The position numbers were made by a program, and so were the translations under genes. This document shows, piece after piece, positions 44,452-53,621 of a stretch of DNA of 64,000 bases. How positions within the stretch are numbered: the stretch's first letter is position 1; each line of letters opens with the position of its first letter. The notes under the pieces were generated by a model. The model was not told the origin of the DNA. It saw only the letters and a list, made by a program, of their open reading frames with translations, and did no database searches. Source of the stretch: Desulfosporosinus shakirovi (GTDB taxonomy: Bacteria; Bacillota; Desulfitobacteriia; Desulfitobacteriales; Desulfitobacteriaceae); the NCBI RefSeq assembly GCF_020595055.1, contig NZ_JAJDOO010000007.1:83162-147161 (forward strand), read 5' to 3'.

Positions 44452-44970
44452 ATGTTAAACTCTAAAGATGATCTTACCCGAGAGCAAGCATTAGCCCTGT
44501 TAGAAGATTTTTCAGTCCGCTGGTTAGCACATGATGGGCTTTGGTTCCAAGCTATTGAGCAAATGCGAGGGATTGATGAAGCAGTCGAACTAGATATTAA
44601 GGCTTGGCGAACGTTTACTGTCTTAGAAGCTAAACGCGTTATGAAGTTCCTTGGGTTACCTAAAGATGGAGGCCTTGACGCATTAGAAAGAGCGCTAAGG
44701 TTTCGACTATATGCTTTCATCAATGTACAAGAATGTTTCAGGCCTGACGATCATACCCTTATTTTTAAAATGAAAGATTGCCGTGTTCAGTCTAAACGAA
44801 AACAAAAGAATATGCCCGACCATCCTTGTAAGCCGGTGGGAGAAGTCGAGTATTCGTTATTTGCTTCTACAATTGACTCGCGAATCAAGACGGTTTGCAT
44901 AGCATGCCCCCCAGACCCTCACCCTGAAGAATTCTATTGCGGTTGGAAGTTTACTCTTAGTAATGAATAG
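44452..44970 (+). CDS. Uncharacterised cytosolic protein, DUF6125-like
   Basis: 172 residues. The N-terminal WLAHDGLWFQAIEQ and FTVLEAKRVMKFLGL recall a family of cytosolic proteins of unknown function in anaerobes (DUF6125, from memory). The C-terminus carries CIACPPDPHPEEFYCGWKF, so with C at about 105, 122 and others a metal or Fe-S site is possible. Single gene with its own terminator; GGGAGG 9 nt before ATG. Confidence 0.6.
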   Translation: MLNSKDDLTREQALALLEDFSVRWLAHDGLWFQAIEQMRGIDEAVELDIKAWRTFTVLEAKRVMKFLGLPKDGGLDALERALRFRLYAFINVQECFRPDDHTLIFKMKDCRVQSKRKQKNMPDHPCKPVGEVEYSLFASTIDSRIKTVCIACPPDPHPEEFYCGWKFTLSNE

Positions 44971-44979
44971 TTATAAGGA

Positions 44980-45020
44980 AAATGAACCCCTGTTAGACGT
45001 AAGCAGAGGTTCATTTTCTT
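44980..45020 (+). terminator. Terminator after the DUF6125-like gene
   Basis: AAATGAACC...GGTTCATTT stem with one internal mismatch, followed by TTCTTT. Confidence 0.8.
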
Positions 45021-45086
45021 TATAAGAATATATAAAGCGCGCAAAGCATACTCTTCGGTTATTTCGTGTTTTGCTCATTTAAATGT

Positions 45087-46043
45087 CTAGACGCTTGAAT
45101 GTCCAGGCTTTTCGGAAGCAACTTTTAATTCTGATATTACTTGTGCCTGAATTCTATTCTTAGGGGTTAACTTTTTTATAGTTTTCATAAGATCTTGTAA
45201 GCAGCTTATTTCCTCATTCGTTGCCTCAACTAAAGGCAAGCGAACTCCACCGGCTTTGATACCAATCATATTCATAAGTGCTTTAATCGGGACAGGGTTT
45301 GAGGTTACAAATATCCCTTTAAATACCGGAAACAGTTCAAGATGCCATTTTGTTGCTTGAGCTGTATCCCCTGCAAACCACGCATCTACCATGGCTTTCA
45401 TTTCGTCTCCAATGACATGAGCGGCAACGCTAATTATTCCGCTGCATCCTAAGGCCAACATTGGCAAGGTCATTGAGTCATCTCCGCTGTACACCTCAAA
45501 TCCCACCGGCAACAGTCTTTTTAGCTCACTGACCTGATCCAAGGAGCCTGCTGCTTCTTTTAACGAAACTATGTTAGGGATTTCAGACAATCTCTTAACT
45601 GTTTCTGGCATTAAATTAGCTGACGTTCTGCCAGGTACATTATAAAGCATTAAAGGTAATGATGACGCCTCTGCTATCGCCTTAAAGTGCTGAAACATTC
45701 CCTCTTGAGAAGGTTTATTATAGTAGGGCACAACTGCCATTAAACCGTCTACACCCGTTGTCGCCGCCATGCGGGCCAATGAAACACTGGAATTTGTGGA
45801 ATTTGATCCAATCCCTGCAATCACCCTTGCCTTCGTTCCCAAAGCCCCTTTAATCGCCTTAAAGAGTTCAATTTTTTCTTGATCGGTTACAGTAGGAGAT
45901 TCTCCTGTGGTACCACACACAACAACCCCATCTGATCCGTGGTCTGTCAAATACTGAGCCAAGCGTACGGCTTCTTGATAATCCACTTCCAGGGCTTCAT
46001 TCATAGGAGTTACCATGGCAGTCAAGATTCTACCAAAAGACAT
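45087..46043 (-). CDS. dapA: 4-hydroxy-tetrahydrodipicolinate synthase
   Basis: 318 residues from ATG 46043 (AAGGA 8 nt upstream). Condenses pyruvate with aspartate semialdehyde. Catalytic lysine in NIVSLKEAAGS, Tyr of LYNVPGRTSAN, and the GTTGES phosphate-like loop are present. The C-terminal tail is about 25 residues longer than in typical DapA (292). Last gene of the spoVF-type cluster. Confidence 0.92.
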   Translation of the reverse strand: MSFGRILTAMVTPMNEALEVDYQEAVRLAQYLTDHGSDGVVVCGTTGESPTVTDQEKIELFKAIKGALGTKARVIAGIGSNSTNSSVSLARMAATTGVDGLMAVVPYYNKPSQEGMFQHFKAIAEASSLPLMLYNVPGRTSANLMPETVKRLSEIPNIVSLKEAAGSLDQVSELKRLLPVGFEVYSGDDSMTLPMLALGCSGIISVAAHVIGDEMKAMVDAWFAGDTAQATKWHLELFPVFKGIFVTSNPVPIKALMNMIGIKAGGVRLPLVEATNEEISCLQDLMKTIKKLTPKNRIQAQVISELKVASEKPGHSSV

Positions 46044-46079
46044 CTTTCTCATCCTTTCTTCCCACATTCATTTTACATA

Positions 46080-47306
46080 CTATATGTCTAGCTCAAACTT
46101 CTTGTGCAACGCTTGTACTGCAGTCACCATGTCCCCCTGATGAACCAGCACCCAAATTGTTGTATGTGAATCAGCCGATTGCAGGATAGTCACACCAGCG
46201 TCCGAGAGTGCTTCGACCATATCTGCCATAACACCTGGGACGCCTGCAATTCCAGCCCCAACTATGGATACCTTTGCACAACTGGTTAAAACATCTGGTT
46301 CAAAGTCCATATCCCGTAACATTTGGATTGCTTTTGTCGCAACCTCATCTGAAACAGTATATAACACTGCTTCTGGTTGCACACTTATAAAATCTACACT
46401 TATATCCGCAAGTGCCATTGCTTTAAAAATCCGCTTATCTGTAAGATGTTTGTTTGAAGCATCTGCGGTTAATATCCGAAGTTGAGTGACATTAGGTGTA
46501 TGGGCGATTCCCGCAATCATGCGGTCAGTGGTAATATCCGTTCCGACTTCCCGATTGGGATGCATATTGGTTACCAATGTCCCTGGGGCTTTAGAAAAAG
46601 TTGATTTTATCCTCAGCGGAATATTTCGTTGCATCGCGATTTCCACGGCGCGTGGATGAATAACTTTTGCTCCTTGATAAGCCATCTGACATATTTCATT
46701 ATAAGTAACAATATCTAAAATACGAGCATTTTCAACGATTCTAGGATCAGCAGTCATGATCCCTTCAACATCGGTATAGATATCGATAAATTCAGCAGCA
46801 AGAGCAACCCCAAGTGCTGAAGCCGTAGTATCACTTCCTCCTCGACCAAGAGTTGTAACCTGACCACCTTCTGTAACTCCTTGAAATCCGGTCACAACGA
46901 CAACATACCCTTCTACCAATTGCTTTAGTATCTCTGCAGGCTCCACTCGCACAATCCGGGCATCTCCAAAATCATTATTAGTAATAATTCCTGCCTGCCC
47001 TCCCGTCAAGAGGACCGCTCTCAACCCCAGGCTATTTAAAGTGCTTACCAAGACAGTCCCTGAAATGACTTCTCCACAACTCATCAGTAAATCTAACTCT
47101 CGTTTGGGTAAATCAGGATGTATCTCTTTAACCATATTCAGAAACGTATCCGTTGCATAGGGGTCCCCGGATCGTCCAATAGCCGATACCACGACAACTG
47201 GAGAATACCCATCCTGAACTGCTTCTGAAACTATAGACGCCACCTGAGTCCTTCGCTCTTCTGTAGCAAGGGAGGTACCGCCAAATTTCTGTACTAGGAT
47301 ATTCAA
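46080..47306 (-). CDS. dapG: Aspartate kinase with two ACT domains
   Basis: 408 residues. Kinase start VQKFGGTSLA, LTGGQAGIITN and TLGRGGSDTTA phosphate loop; tandem ACT domains occupy about 265-408 and should bind lysine or meso-diaminopimelate. TTG 47306 behind GGGGGGATAGGAA is the start. Named dapG after the Bacillus gene in the same position; lysC would be equivalent. Confidence 0.9.
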   Translation of the reverse strand: MNILVQKFGGTSLATEERRTQVASIVSEAVQDGYSPVVVVSAIGRSGDPYATDTFLNMVKEIHPDLPKRELDLLMSCGEVISGTVLVSTLNSLGLRAVLLTGGQAGIITNNDFGDARIVRVEPAEILKQLVEGYVVVVTGFQGVTEGGQVTTLGRGGSDTTASALGVALAAEFIDIYTDVEGIMTADPRIVENARILDIVTYNEICQMAYQGAKVIHPRAVEIAMQRNIPLRIKSTFSKAPGTLVTNMHPNREVGTDITTDRMIAGIAHTPNVTQLRILTADASNKHLTDKRIFKAMALADISVDFISVQPEAVLYTVSDEVATKAIQMLRDMDFEPDVLTSCAKVSIVGAGIAGVPGVMADMVEALSDAGVTILQSADSHTTIWVLVHQGDMVTAVQALHKKFELDI

Positions 47307-47404
47307 TTCCTATCCCCCCTTCTCGTGGATTGAACCGCGAACTCCAAACTATATCTTTAACCAATAGAACTTTAGAACACAAAATCTCCAGTTGCGATCC
47401 TCGA

Positions 47405-48394
47405 TTAAAGTAATAGCTCTGCGATTTGAACAGCGTTTGTGGCCGCACCTTTGCGAATTTGATCTCCTACCACCCACATGTTAAATCCCTGATCGATGGA
47501 GTAGTCCTTACGCAAACGCCCAACATAGACTTCGTCTTTGTCAGAGCTAAACCATGGCATTGGATAGTGATCCTTACTAGGGTCGTCTATTACTACGACA
47601 CCGGGCGCTTTGCTTAAGGCCTCCCGAATTTCTGAAACACTCACCAGCCTGTCTGTTTCAACATTAATAGATTCTGAGTGACTCCGAAAAACAGGTACGC
47701 GAACTGTTGTCGCGGTAATTGCCATACTAGGTACGTGGAAGATTTTCTGGGTTTCTTTAACCATCTTCCACTCTTCTTTGGTATAGTCGCCCTCTTGAAA
47801 TACATCAATGCGCGGAACAAGGTTAAAGGCAATCTGATGAGGGAAAACGCTGGAAATAAGTTCTTCCCCTTGAGACCAAGCTTTCACCTGTGCACCTAAT
47901 TCTTCAATACCTTCTCGCCCGGCACCTGAAACGGCTTGATAAGTAGATACTACCACGCGACGAATTCCAGCTAAATCATAAATCGGCTTAAGTGCTACGG
48001 CCATAATAATCGTCGAACAATTAGGATTGGAAATTATTCCCTTATGCCATTTTACATCTTCCGGATTAACTTCGGGCACTACAAGCGGCACTTCCGGGTC
48101 AAGTCTAAAAGCACTACTGTTATCAATGACCACAGCCCCACTGTCAACCGCAGATCGAGCATATTCAGTGCTTGCTGATCCACCTGCAAAGAGCGCAATA
48201 TCTATCCCCTTAAAACTCTCGTGGGTTGTCTCCTGAACCTCAAGTTCTTGACCCTGCCATGCAATACGTTTACCGGCAGAACGTTTTGACGCTAACAACC
48301 TCAGTTCATCAACTGGAAACTTCCGCTCGGCAAGAATTTTAAGGAACTCTTGTCCTACTGCACCTGTGGCTCCAACAATTGCTACATTTGACAT
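47405..48394 (-). CDS. asd: Aspartate-semialdehyde dehydrogenase
   Basis: 329 residues. GATGAVGQEFL Rossmann loop, catalytic cysteine in SNPNCSTI, and GAGREGIEEL. Supplies the semialdehyde for both lysine/DPA and threonine branches. AAGGAGG upstream of the ATG. Confidence 0.93.
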   Translation of the reverse strand: MSNVAIVGATGAVGQEFLKILAERKFPVDELRLLASKRSAGKRIAWQGQELEVQETTHESFKGIDIALFAGGSASTEYARSAVDSGAVVIDNSSAFRLDPEVPLVVPEVNPEDVKWHKGIISNPNCSTIIMAVALKPIYDLAGIRRVVVSTYQAVSGAGREGIEELGAQVKAWSQGEELISSVFPHQIAFNLVPRIDVFQEGDYTKEEWKMVKETQKIFHVPSMAITATTVRVPVFRSHSESINVETDRLVSVSEIREALSKAPGVVVIDDPSKDHYPMPWFSSDKDEVYVGRLRKDYSIDQGFNMWVVGDQIRKGAATNAVQIAELLL

Positions 48395-48439
48395 TAACTA
48401 TGTTCCTCCTTACTTTTTATCTGGAATTGACCAGTGGGG

Positions 48440-48464
48440 GGTGCCTTACTACACGCAAGGCACC
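48440..48464. other. Hairpin between spoVFB and asd
   Basis: GGTGCCTT / AAGGCACC with a 9-nt loop. No T-run; it may be a processing site or partial attenuator inside the operon. Confidence 0.5.
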
Positions 48465-48483
48465 TTATTATGCCAGACGATGA

Positions 48484-49077
48484 TCACTTTACTAAATAAT
48501 CCACTAATACCGGTTGAATTTGCTTTCCGGCGCAAGCCATGAGAATGGTATCCGGAATTTTATCCATATGTGCCACTAGAGAATTTGCCTTGACTTCTGG
48601 ATTATCTTGACCAAACGGCACCAAGTAAATATTTTTTGTAATGAGTAAGGTTCCAATATTACGGGCATTTAATCCCAGTCCATCATTACTGGAAATTGCT
48701 AAAACTAAAGGTCTCTGATTTCGAAGATGGGATTTAGCCGCCATGAGCACCGGGCTGTCAATAATTCCGTTAGCAAGCTTTGCCAGAGTATTTCCGGTAC
48801 ATGGAGCAATCACTACGCAATCGAACATCTTCTTGGGCCCAATCGGCTCCGCATCAGGAATAGTAGAAATGAGCTCCTTATGAGTAATCTCTTGAAATTG
48901 ATGCTTCCAATCCTCTGCTTTGCCAAATCGTGTGTTCATACTATCAACAGAATAAGAGATAATCGGTGTCACCTCTGCACCCTCATCAACTAATCGCTTC
49001 ATTACCTGGGTAACCTCATGTATTGTACAGTGTGATCCTGTTATAGCAAAACCAATTCTCAACCCATCAAACTTCAT
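48484..49077 (-). CDS. spoVFB: Dipicolinate synthase subunit B
   Basis: 197 residues of the flavoprotein (UbiX/HFCD-like) fold: IGFAITGSHCT, CVVIAPCTGNTLAKLANGI, LAISSNDGLG. With SpoVFA it makes dipicolinic acid in the mother cell, the calcium chelator of spores. ATG follows the spoVFA stop by 3 bp. Confidence 0.92.
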   Translation of the reverse strand: MKFDGLRIGFAITGSHCTIHEVTQVMKRLVDEGAEVTPIISYSVDSMNTRFGKAEDWKHQFQEITHKELISTIPDAEPIGPKKMFDCVVIAPCTGNTLAKLANGIIDSPVLMAAKSHLRNQRPLVLAISSNDGLGLNARNIGTLLITKNIYLVPFGQDNPEVKANSLVAHMDKIPDTILMACAGKQIQPVLVDYLVK

Positions 49078-49080
49078 CCC

Positions 49081-49998
49081 TTACACCTCCACTTTACAAG
49101 TAGTGTTCACTGTGGTCAAGTGACGAAGAATAAGTTGCGGGTAAATATGAGCAAGAATTCGTCCGGCTGTTTTAGGAGCTACAATACCAGGAAGGCCTGG
49201 AGCCAAGAGAGCTTTAATACCCAACAACTGTGCGTATTCAAAATCAGTCCCTCCTGGAATCGAGGCCAAATCCACGATTACGGCATCTCGAGCCACCTTT
49301 TCTAACATCATGCGATCTAATATTGGATGATGTACCGTATTGAAAATAATTTCAGCACGCCCAATCTCATCCTCTAGATCAGTAAAATGTACTGGATGGA
49401 GTCCCATTTCTGTAGCGCGTGCCAGATCCGAAGGCTTGCGAGCAACTCCAGTCACATGTGCTCCAATTCCTTGTAACATCCGTGACAGAGTCCAACCACA
49501 GCGACCTAATCCTATGACGAAGCTTTGACTGCCATGAATTGTAATCGTTGTTGCTTCCATCGCCATTTGGATAGCACCTTCGGCCGAAGGTATGGAATTA
49601 AGGATGGCAAGTTCATTCAGCTTTGCAGTTTCTACTAATTGAATTCCAAAATTATCTGCTGCTGACTTTAAAGCTGGCCGCGCAAAGCCAATGACCAGTG
49701 GTACGCGCGCTGGAATAGATTCAAGTACCTTCTTGTTTAAGACAATGGGTGAATCTGAGTATTTAGCTTTGACTACCCCACGTTCATCGGTGCCGAACAT
49801 CGGAAAAAGCAACACATCCACTTGCTCAACAGCTTCTTCCAGAGATGGCGCAAGAGTCATTCCCGAAATGGGAGAAGCCTTTTCGAATCCGACACCGACT
49901 ATGTAGGCCCCCTGTTTTTGTAGTTCGGAAATTAAATAGAGTTCCCGATCATCTCCTCCAACTACTGCAAAACGAATTCCCTTCAAACCCGCACTCAT
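49081..49998 (-). CDS. spoVFA: Dipicolinate synthase subunit A
   Basis: 305 residues; DpaA N-terminal domain starts FAVVGGDDRELYLI and a Rossmann domain carries GLGRCGWTLSRML. Direct evidence that the organism makes heat-resistant endospores. Order dapB-spoVFA-spoVFB-asd-dapG-dapA. Confidence 0.93.
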   Translation of the reverse strand: MSAGLKGIRFAVVGGDDRELYLISELQKQGAYIVGVGFEKASPISGMTLAPSLEEAVEQVDVLLFPMFGTDERGVVKAKYSDSPIVLNKKVLESIPARVPLVIGFARPALKSAADNFGIQLVETAKLNELAILNSIPSAEGAIQMAMEATTITIHGSQSFVIGLGRCGWTLSRMLQGIGAHVTGVARKPSDLARATEMGLHPVHFTDLEDEIGRAEIIFNTVHHPILDRMMLEKVARDAVIVDLASIPGGTDFEYAQLLGIKALLAPGLPGIVAPKTAGRILAHIYPQLILRHLTTVNTTCKVEV

Positions 49999-50080
49999 TT
50001 TTATGCCCCCTTTGAGACAGTGTCCTATGACTACTATCCATTATATGAGGGTATGCAGGCTGCGGTTACGCCGAAAATCA

Positions 50081-50884
50081 TTAATCAAGGAAATTATCGA
50101 GCCCTATTACCAGTTCTGTCAGCTCAGAAGATTTACGTATACTCAGCATGACCCCAGGCATATAAGTTTCTCTGGAAAATGCATCATGCCTAATGGTCAG
50201 TGCCTGACCTAATCCTCCGAATATAACTTCTTGGTGAGCAATTAAACCTGGCAAACGTACAGAGTGAATATGAATTCCACCAATGTCTGCGCCTCTGGCC
50301 CCTTGGATTTTCTCGTATTCATTTGGGTGTCCTTGGACCATAGGTTCACGGACTTCTAAAATTCCTTCCGCCGTTTTTAAGGCTGTACCCGATGGAGCAT
50401 CTAGTTTTTGATCATGGTGCATTTCAATGATATCAACATTAGGGAAATATTTTGCAGATTCCTTTGCAAAACGCATCATCAAAATTGCCCCAATAGAGAA
50501 ATTCGGTGCCAAAAATGCACCTGTTTTTTCTTTTTCTACGAGTGTACGAATTTCACCTATCTCAGCTTCATCTAACCCGGTGGTTCCTATAATCGGAACC
50601 ACTCCAGCCATTATAGCTGTTTTCGAATTTTTTAAAACTGACTGGGGATTCGTGAAATCAACTAAGATGTCGGCTCGCGAAGAACGCAAATTCTCGATCT
50701 CCAGTGGCCCAGTAATATCAATACCAACCCTCGGAGCACCAACAACAAACCCAACATCCATTCCTTGATGTCGCGTATCTGAAGCTCCTACTAAAAGGAG
50801 ATCATCTTCTTTCAAAATCGTACGGATCACTTCTTGACCCATCTTCCCACTTGCTCCAGCCACGTAAACACGAATTTTCTTCAA
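50081..50884 (-). CDS. dapB: 4-hydroxy-tetrahydrodipicolinate reductase
   Basis: 267 residues. GASGKMGQEV NAD(P) loop, EMHHDQKLDAPSGTA catalytic motif. Follows DapA in lysine/DAP synthesis. Upstream of the spoVFA gene by 82 bp. Confidence 0.93.
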   Translation of the reverse strand: MKKIRVYVAGASGKMGQEVIRTILKEDDLLLVGASDTRHQGMDVGFVVGAPRVGIDITGPLEIENLRSSRADILVDFTNPQSVLKNSKTAIMAGVVPIIGTTGLDEAEIGEIRTLVEKEKTGAFLAPNFSIGAILMMRFAKESAKYFPNVDIIEMHHDQKLDAPSGTALKTAEGILEVREPMVQGHPNEYEKIQGARGADIGGIHIHSVRLPGLIAHQEVIFGGLGQALTIRHDAFSRETYMPGVMLSIRKSSELTELVIGLDNFLD

Positions 50885-50910
50885 CGAAACCCCTCCTGCG
50901 ATGATAAGGT

Positions 50911-50943
50911 AAAAACCCCGTTGCCAAAACGCAATGCGGGGTT
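50911..50943 (-). terminator. Terminator between ymxH-like gene and dapB
   Basis: AACCCCG / CGGGGTT stem, T5 leftward. Confidence 0.8.
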
Positions 50944-50996
50944 AAAGCTTTTCCATTCATTTTATTGGGTATCAGGTCCTCTGTCAAATTGAATTT

Positions 50997-51266
50997 TCAG
51001 CGAATTCTTTCCGATCTGTTCTGTAAATCCACGATAATGACCTCAGACCCGACTTTTTTAACCGTTTGCCAAGGTATGACAAGTTGTTCACGCTCTCGAT
51101 CTCCTTTGGAACCCCAAAAACCTGAAAAACCTCCTCGGGAAGTAAGAATGATTGCTTCAACAGATCCATTAAAGGAAATCTCAAGGTCTGCATCTCCCAC
51201 CAATCCCAGTTTTGCTCCATCATAGAGATTGATTATTTCTTTTCCTGCCAGATCACTTAAAAGCAT
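50997..51266 (-). CDS. YlmC/YmxH-family sporulation protein (PRC-barrel)
   Basis: 89 residues from ATG 51266 (GAGAGG 6 nt upstream); the longer open frame to 51392 runs through the next gene. LLSDLAGKEIINLYDGAKLG is the PRC-barrel start of the family, and VIPWQTVKKVGSEVIIV its end. Unknown biochemical role; in Bacillus ymxH lies beside mlpA and the spoVF operon, as here. Confidence 0.82.
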   Translation of the reverse strand: MLLSDLAGKEIINLYDGAKLGLVGDADLEISFNGSVEAIILTSRGGFSGFWGSKGDREREQLVIPWQTVKKVGSEVIIVDLQNRSERIR

Positions 51267-51280
51267 CTTTATCCTCTCCC

Positions 51281-51589
51281 CTATTTTCTCAATTTTATCC
51301 AAGCTTTTAGAACAAATGGTTGTAATATAGCCAGTAATAGAGAAATTACTGCAAGCGGCTCTACAAAGTATATTGAGTTGTTGCTCCACCAATCTTCCGG
51401 TATCTTCAAGAAGGAAAACAAAAGTTCCAGTGACAGATAAATCCCCCCGGCGGTCCCAACCAATTGGCTTAAGGCCGAAGCAAGCATATTAGATGACGGC
51501 TCAGATGACCGCCACATCATTTTATATTTTCGTTCACGTACTGAAACTACAATACCGATTGCTAAAAATATTGCCCCAAGGGCTTGCAT
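51281..51589 (-). CDS. Small uncharacterised membrane protein
   Basis: 102 residues from ATG 51589 (GGGGGAG 5 nt upstream). Three hydrophobic segments: residues 4-18, 42-62 and 76-96. No family recognised. It lies 14 bp before the YlmC-like gene, same direction. Confidence 0.6.
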   Translation of the reverse strand: MQALGAIFLAIGIVVSVRERKYKMMWRSSEPSSNMLASALSQLVGTAGGIYLSLELLFSFLKIPEDWWSNNSIYFVEPLAVISLLLAILQPFVLKAWIKLRK

Positions 51590-51624
51590 TTTCACTCCCC
51601 CTCATGGGGAGTGTATGAATAGAC

Positions 51625-51676
51625 AAACTTCCTTAGAACAAAAAACAGAAGGTTTTTAGATTCCTAAGGAAGTTTT
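51625..51676 (-). terminator. Terminator-like hairpin after dut
   Basis: AAACTTCCTTAG and CTAAGGAAGTTT, perfect 12-bp arms around 28 nt. Confidence 0.65.
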
Positions 51677-51704
51677 CAAAGTACTCTATTTTATTAGTTA
51701 CCTA

Positions 51705-51735
51705 AGCTTGGCGCTATCCAAGCATTTCTTTACAC
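51705..51735 (+). repeat. Partial copy of dispersed repeat
   Basis: GCTTGGCGCTATCCAAGC then ATTTCTTTACAC resembles GGCTTGGCACTAGCCAA then TTTTTCTTTAT of the 43.8-kb copy. It overlaps the last codons of dut. Confidence 0.4.
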
Positions 51736-52182
51736 ACCTGTCGAACCAAAACCGCCCGTTCCTCTGGCAGTTTCTTCAAGTTCTGCGACTTCTTCAAAGA
51801 CTGCCCTGAAAATAGGCATAAATATCATTTGAGCTATTCTGTCTCCTGAATTGACCGTAATTGGCTGGTCACCCAAATTATGCATCAATACTTGAATTTC
51901 CCCACGATAATCTGAATCAATCACTCCAACACCGTTTGTTAAGCCTATTCCGTAACGACTAGCCAAACCGCTGCGTGCAAAGACAAGTGCAACAACATGC
52001 GGTCCTGGAAGTTCAATAGCCAGACCTGTAGGAATCTTAACATTCTCTCCTGGACTCAAGGTCAAGGTGTCTTTCAAATCGGCACACAGGTCAACTCCAG
52101 CTGAAGCCACAGTTGCATAATTTGGCAGAACTGAAAAATTTTTCCTCACTTTTTTTATTTTTACGTTTATGGAGTTAAGCAC
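51730..52182 (-). CDS. dut: dUTP diphosphatase
   Basis: 150 residues from GTG 52182 (GGGGG 9 nt upstream). Trimeric dUTPase motifs: ASAGVDLCA (I), ARSGLASRYGIGL (II), GVIDSDYRGEI (III), GDRIAQMIF (IV) and RGTGGFGSTG (V). Keeps uracil out of DNA and supplies dUMP. The longer in-frame reading to 52248 includes repeat DNA. Confidence 0.92.
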   Translation of the reverse strand: MLNSINVKIKKVRKNFSVLPNYATVASAGVDLCADLKDTLTLSPGENVKIPTGLAIELPGPHVVALVFARSGLASRYGIGLTNGVGVIDSDYRGEIQVLMHNLGDQPITVNSGDRIAQMIFMPIFRAVFEEVAELEETARGTGGFGSTGV

Positions 52183-52199
52183 TGAAAAATTCCCCCAAA

Positions 52200-52331
52200 C
52201 ACTATATTCGTGGTTCGACAATTCCACGATCAAACCACAAAATTTCAAACTTCTACCTTAGTCCAAATATTCGAACCACAAAAATCCTATTTAGGCCTCG
52301 GACTTCGCACCTCGAGTATCGAACCTCGCCT
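52200..52331. repeat. Degenerate heptanucleotide repeat array
   Basis: Right part (52296-52328) reads CCTCGGA CTTCGCA CCTCGAG, then TATCGAA CCTCGCC: five heptads with a TCG core. The left part has scattered GGTTCGA/ACCACGA units. Same kind of sequence as in the leuA leader. Confidence 0.6.
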
Positions 52332-53606
52332 TTACCATCCTGTTTGTTTCAACATGTCGGGCATAACCACATCATGCCCGGCTGGACCTAGGGTCATAAT
52401 ACTTATATTGTCCTTTTGCCAAAGACGCCCGATCACACGCAAAACATCCTCTTGAGTTACTTTCTCGAGTTTCTCTACCACTTCCTCTGGCGAAAGCACG
52501 CGATTATAGGTTAGTTCCGTCTTCCCTAAGCGGCTCATTCGACTACTAACCGCTTCCAATCCGAGATATAACCCGCCTTTAATTTGAGCTTTTGTTCTCA
52601 CCAATTCTTCGACACTGATTCCCTTTGTCTTCATCTCCATCAATTCTTCCAGAATACAGACGACGACTTCCTGGGTATTTTTGGGACTTGTTCCCGCATA
52701 GACCGCAAATAACCCGGTATCAACGTAAGTAGAGTGATAAGAATAAACAGAGTATGCCAATCCCCGCTGTTCACGTATCTCCTGAAACAAACGAGAACTT
52801 AATCCTCCACCTAAAATATTATTAAAAATGTGCATAGCGTAGATATCTTCATCATCTTGACCCAGCCCAGGCACTCCCAAAAGGATATGCATTTGTTCAG
52901 TATCTTTCTTCTGATAATGTTCTATCGTCAAACCTTTGGGCGTCTCCTCGAGTACTCTTCGCCCGCCTCGTTTGAATGTGCCAAAATGAGGAGAAAGCTT
53001 AGCTACGACATCCTCATGTTTTATTTTACCAGCGACAGAAATCACCACATTATCAGGAGCATAATGTTCAGTAAGAAACTGCATGATTTTTTCTCTGCTT
53101 AGAGATCTTATACTCTCTTCTGTGCCTAATATCGGTTTCCCCAGAGGATGATCATTCCAAACATACTCTGAAAAGACATCGTGGATTAACTCATCCGGAG
53201 AATCTTCGTACATTTTGATCTCTTCAATCACAACGTTCTTTTCTTTTTCAATTTCCTTTTCATCAAAAAGCGAACTGAAAAACATATCACTTAAAACATC
53301 AATCGCAAGATCCAAGTCCTCATCAAGTACTTTAGCGTAATAACAAGTGTATTCTTTGGTTGTAAAGGCATTCAACTGCCCCCCAACCGCTTCAAGTGAT
53401 TCTGCTAAAGCGCGAGCACTTCTATGCTCAGTTCCTTTAAAAAACATATGCTCAATAAAGTGGGAAATACCCTCAAACCCTTCACGTTCATCTCGAGATC
53501 CTGCCCCTACCCATATTCCTAAAGCAGCCGAACGCACATGGTCAATTTCTTCTGTAATAATTCTAACTCCATTAGGCAACAACGTCTTTTTATACAATAA
53601 ATTCAC
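52332..53606 (-). CDS. M16-family zinc peptidase (MlpA/YmxG type)
   Basis: 424 residues. Inverzincin site HFIEH in GISHFIEHMFFKGTEH with the distal Glu in the EKEKNVVIEEIKMYED region; a second M16_C domain follows. The Bacillus homologue mlpA/ymxG is next to ymxH and dut-like neighbours. Start at GTG 53606 or at the internal TTG (L4), whose ribosome-binding-site spacing is better. Confidence 0.9.
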   Translation of the reverse strand: MNLLYKKTLLPNGVRIITEEIDHVRSAALGIWVGAGSRDEREGFEGISHFIEHMFFKGTEHRSARALAESLEAVGGQLNAFTTKEYTCYYAKVLDEDLDLAIDVLSDMFFSSLFDEKEIEKEKNVVIEEIKMYEDSPDELIHDVFSEYVWNDHPLGKPILGTEESIRSLSREKIMQFLTEHYAPDNVVISVAGKIKHEDVVAKLSPHFGTFKRGGRRVLEETPKGLTIEHYQKKDTEQMHILLGVPGLGQDDEDIYAMHIFNNILGGGLSSRLFQEIREQRGLAYSVYSYHSTYVDTGLFAVYAGTSPKNTQEVVVCILEELMEMKTKGISVEELVRTKAQIKGGLYLGLEAVSSRMSRLGKTELTYNRVLSPEEVVEKLEKVTQEDVLRVIGRLWQKDNISIMTLGPAGHDVVMPDMLKQTGW

Positions 53607-53621
53607 TCCCTCGTACTTCCT

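Noticed and set aside
51267..51392. N-terminal extension of the YlmC-like protein
   Set aside because: Overlaps the upstream membrane-protein gene in another frame; the start at 51266 has a proper ribosome-binding site.
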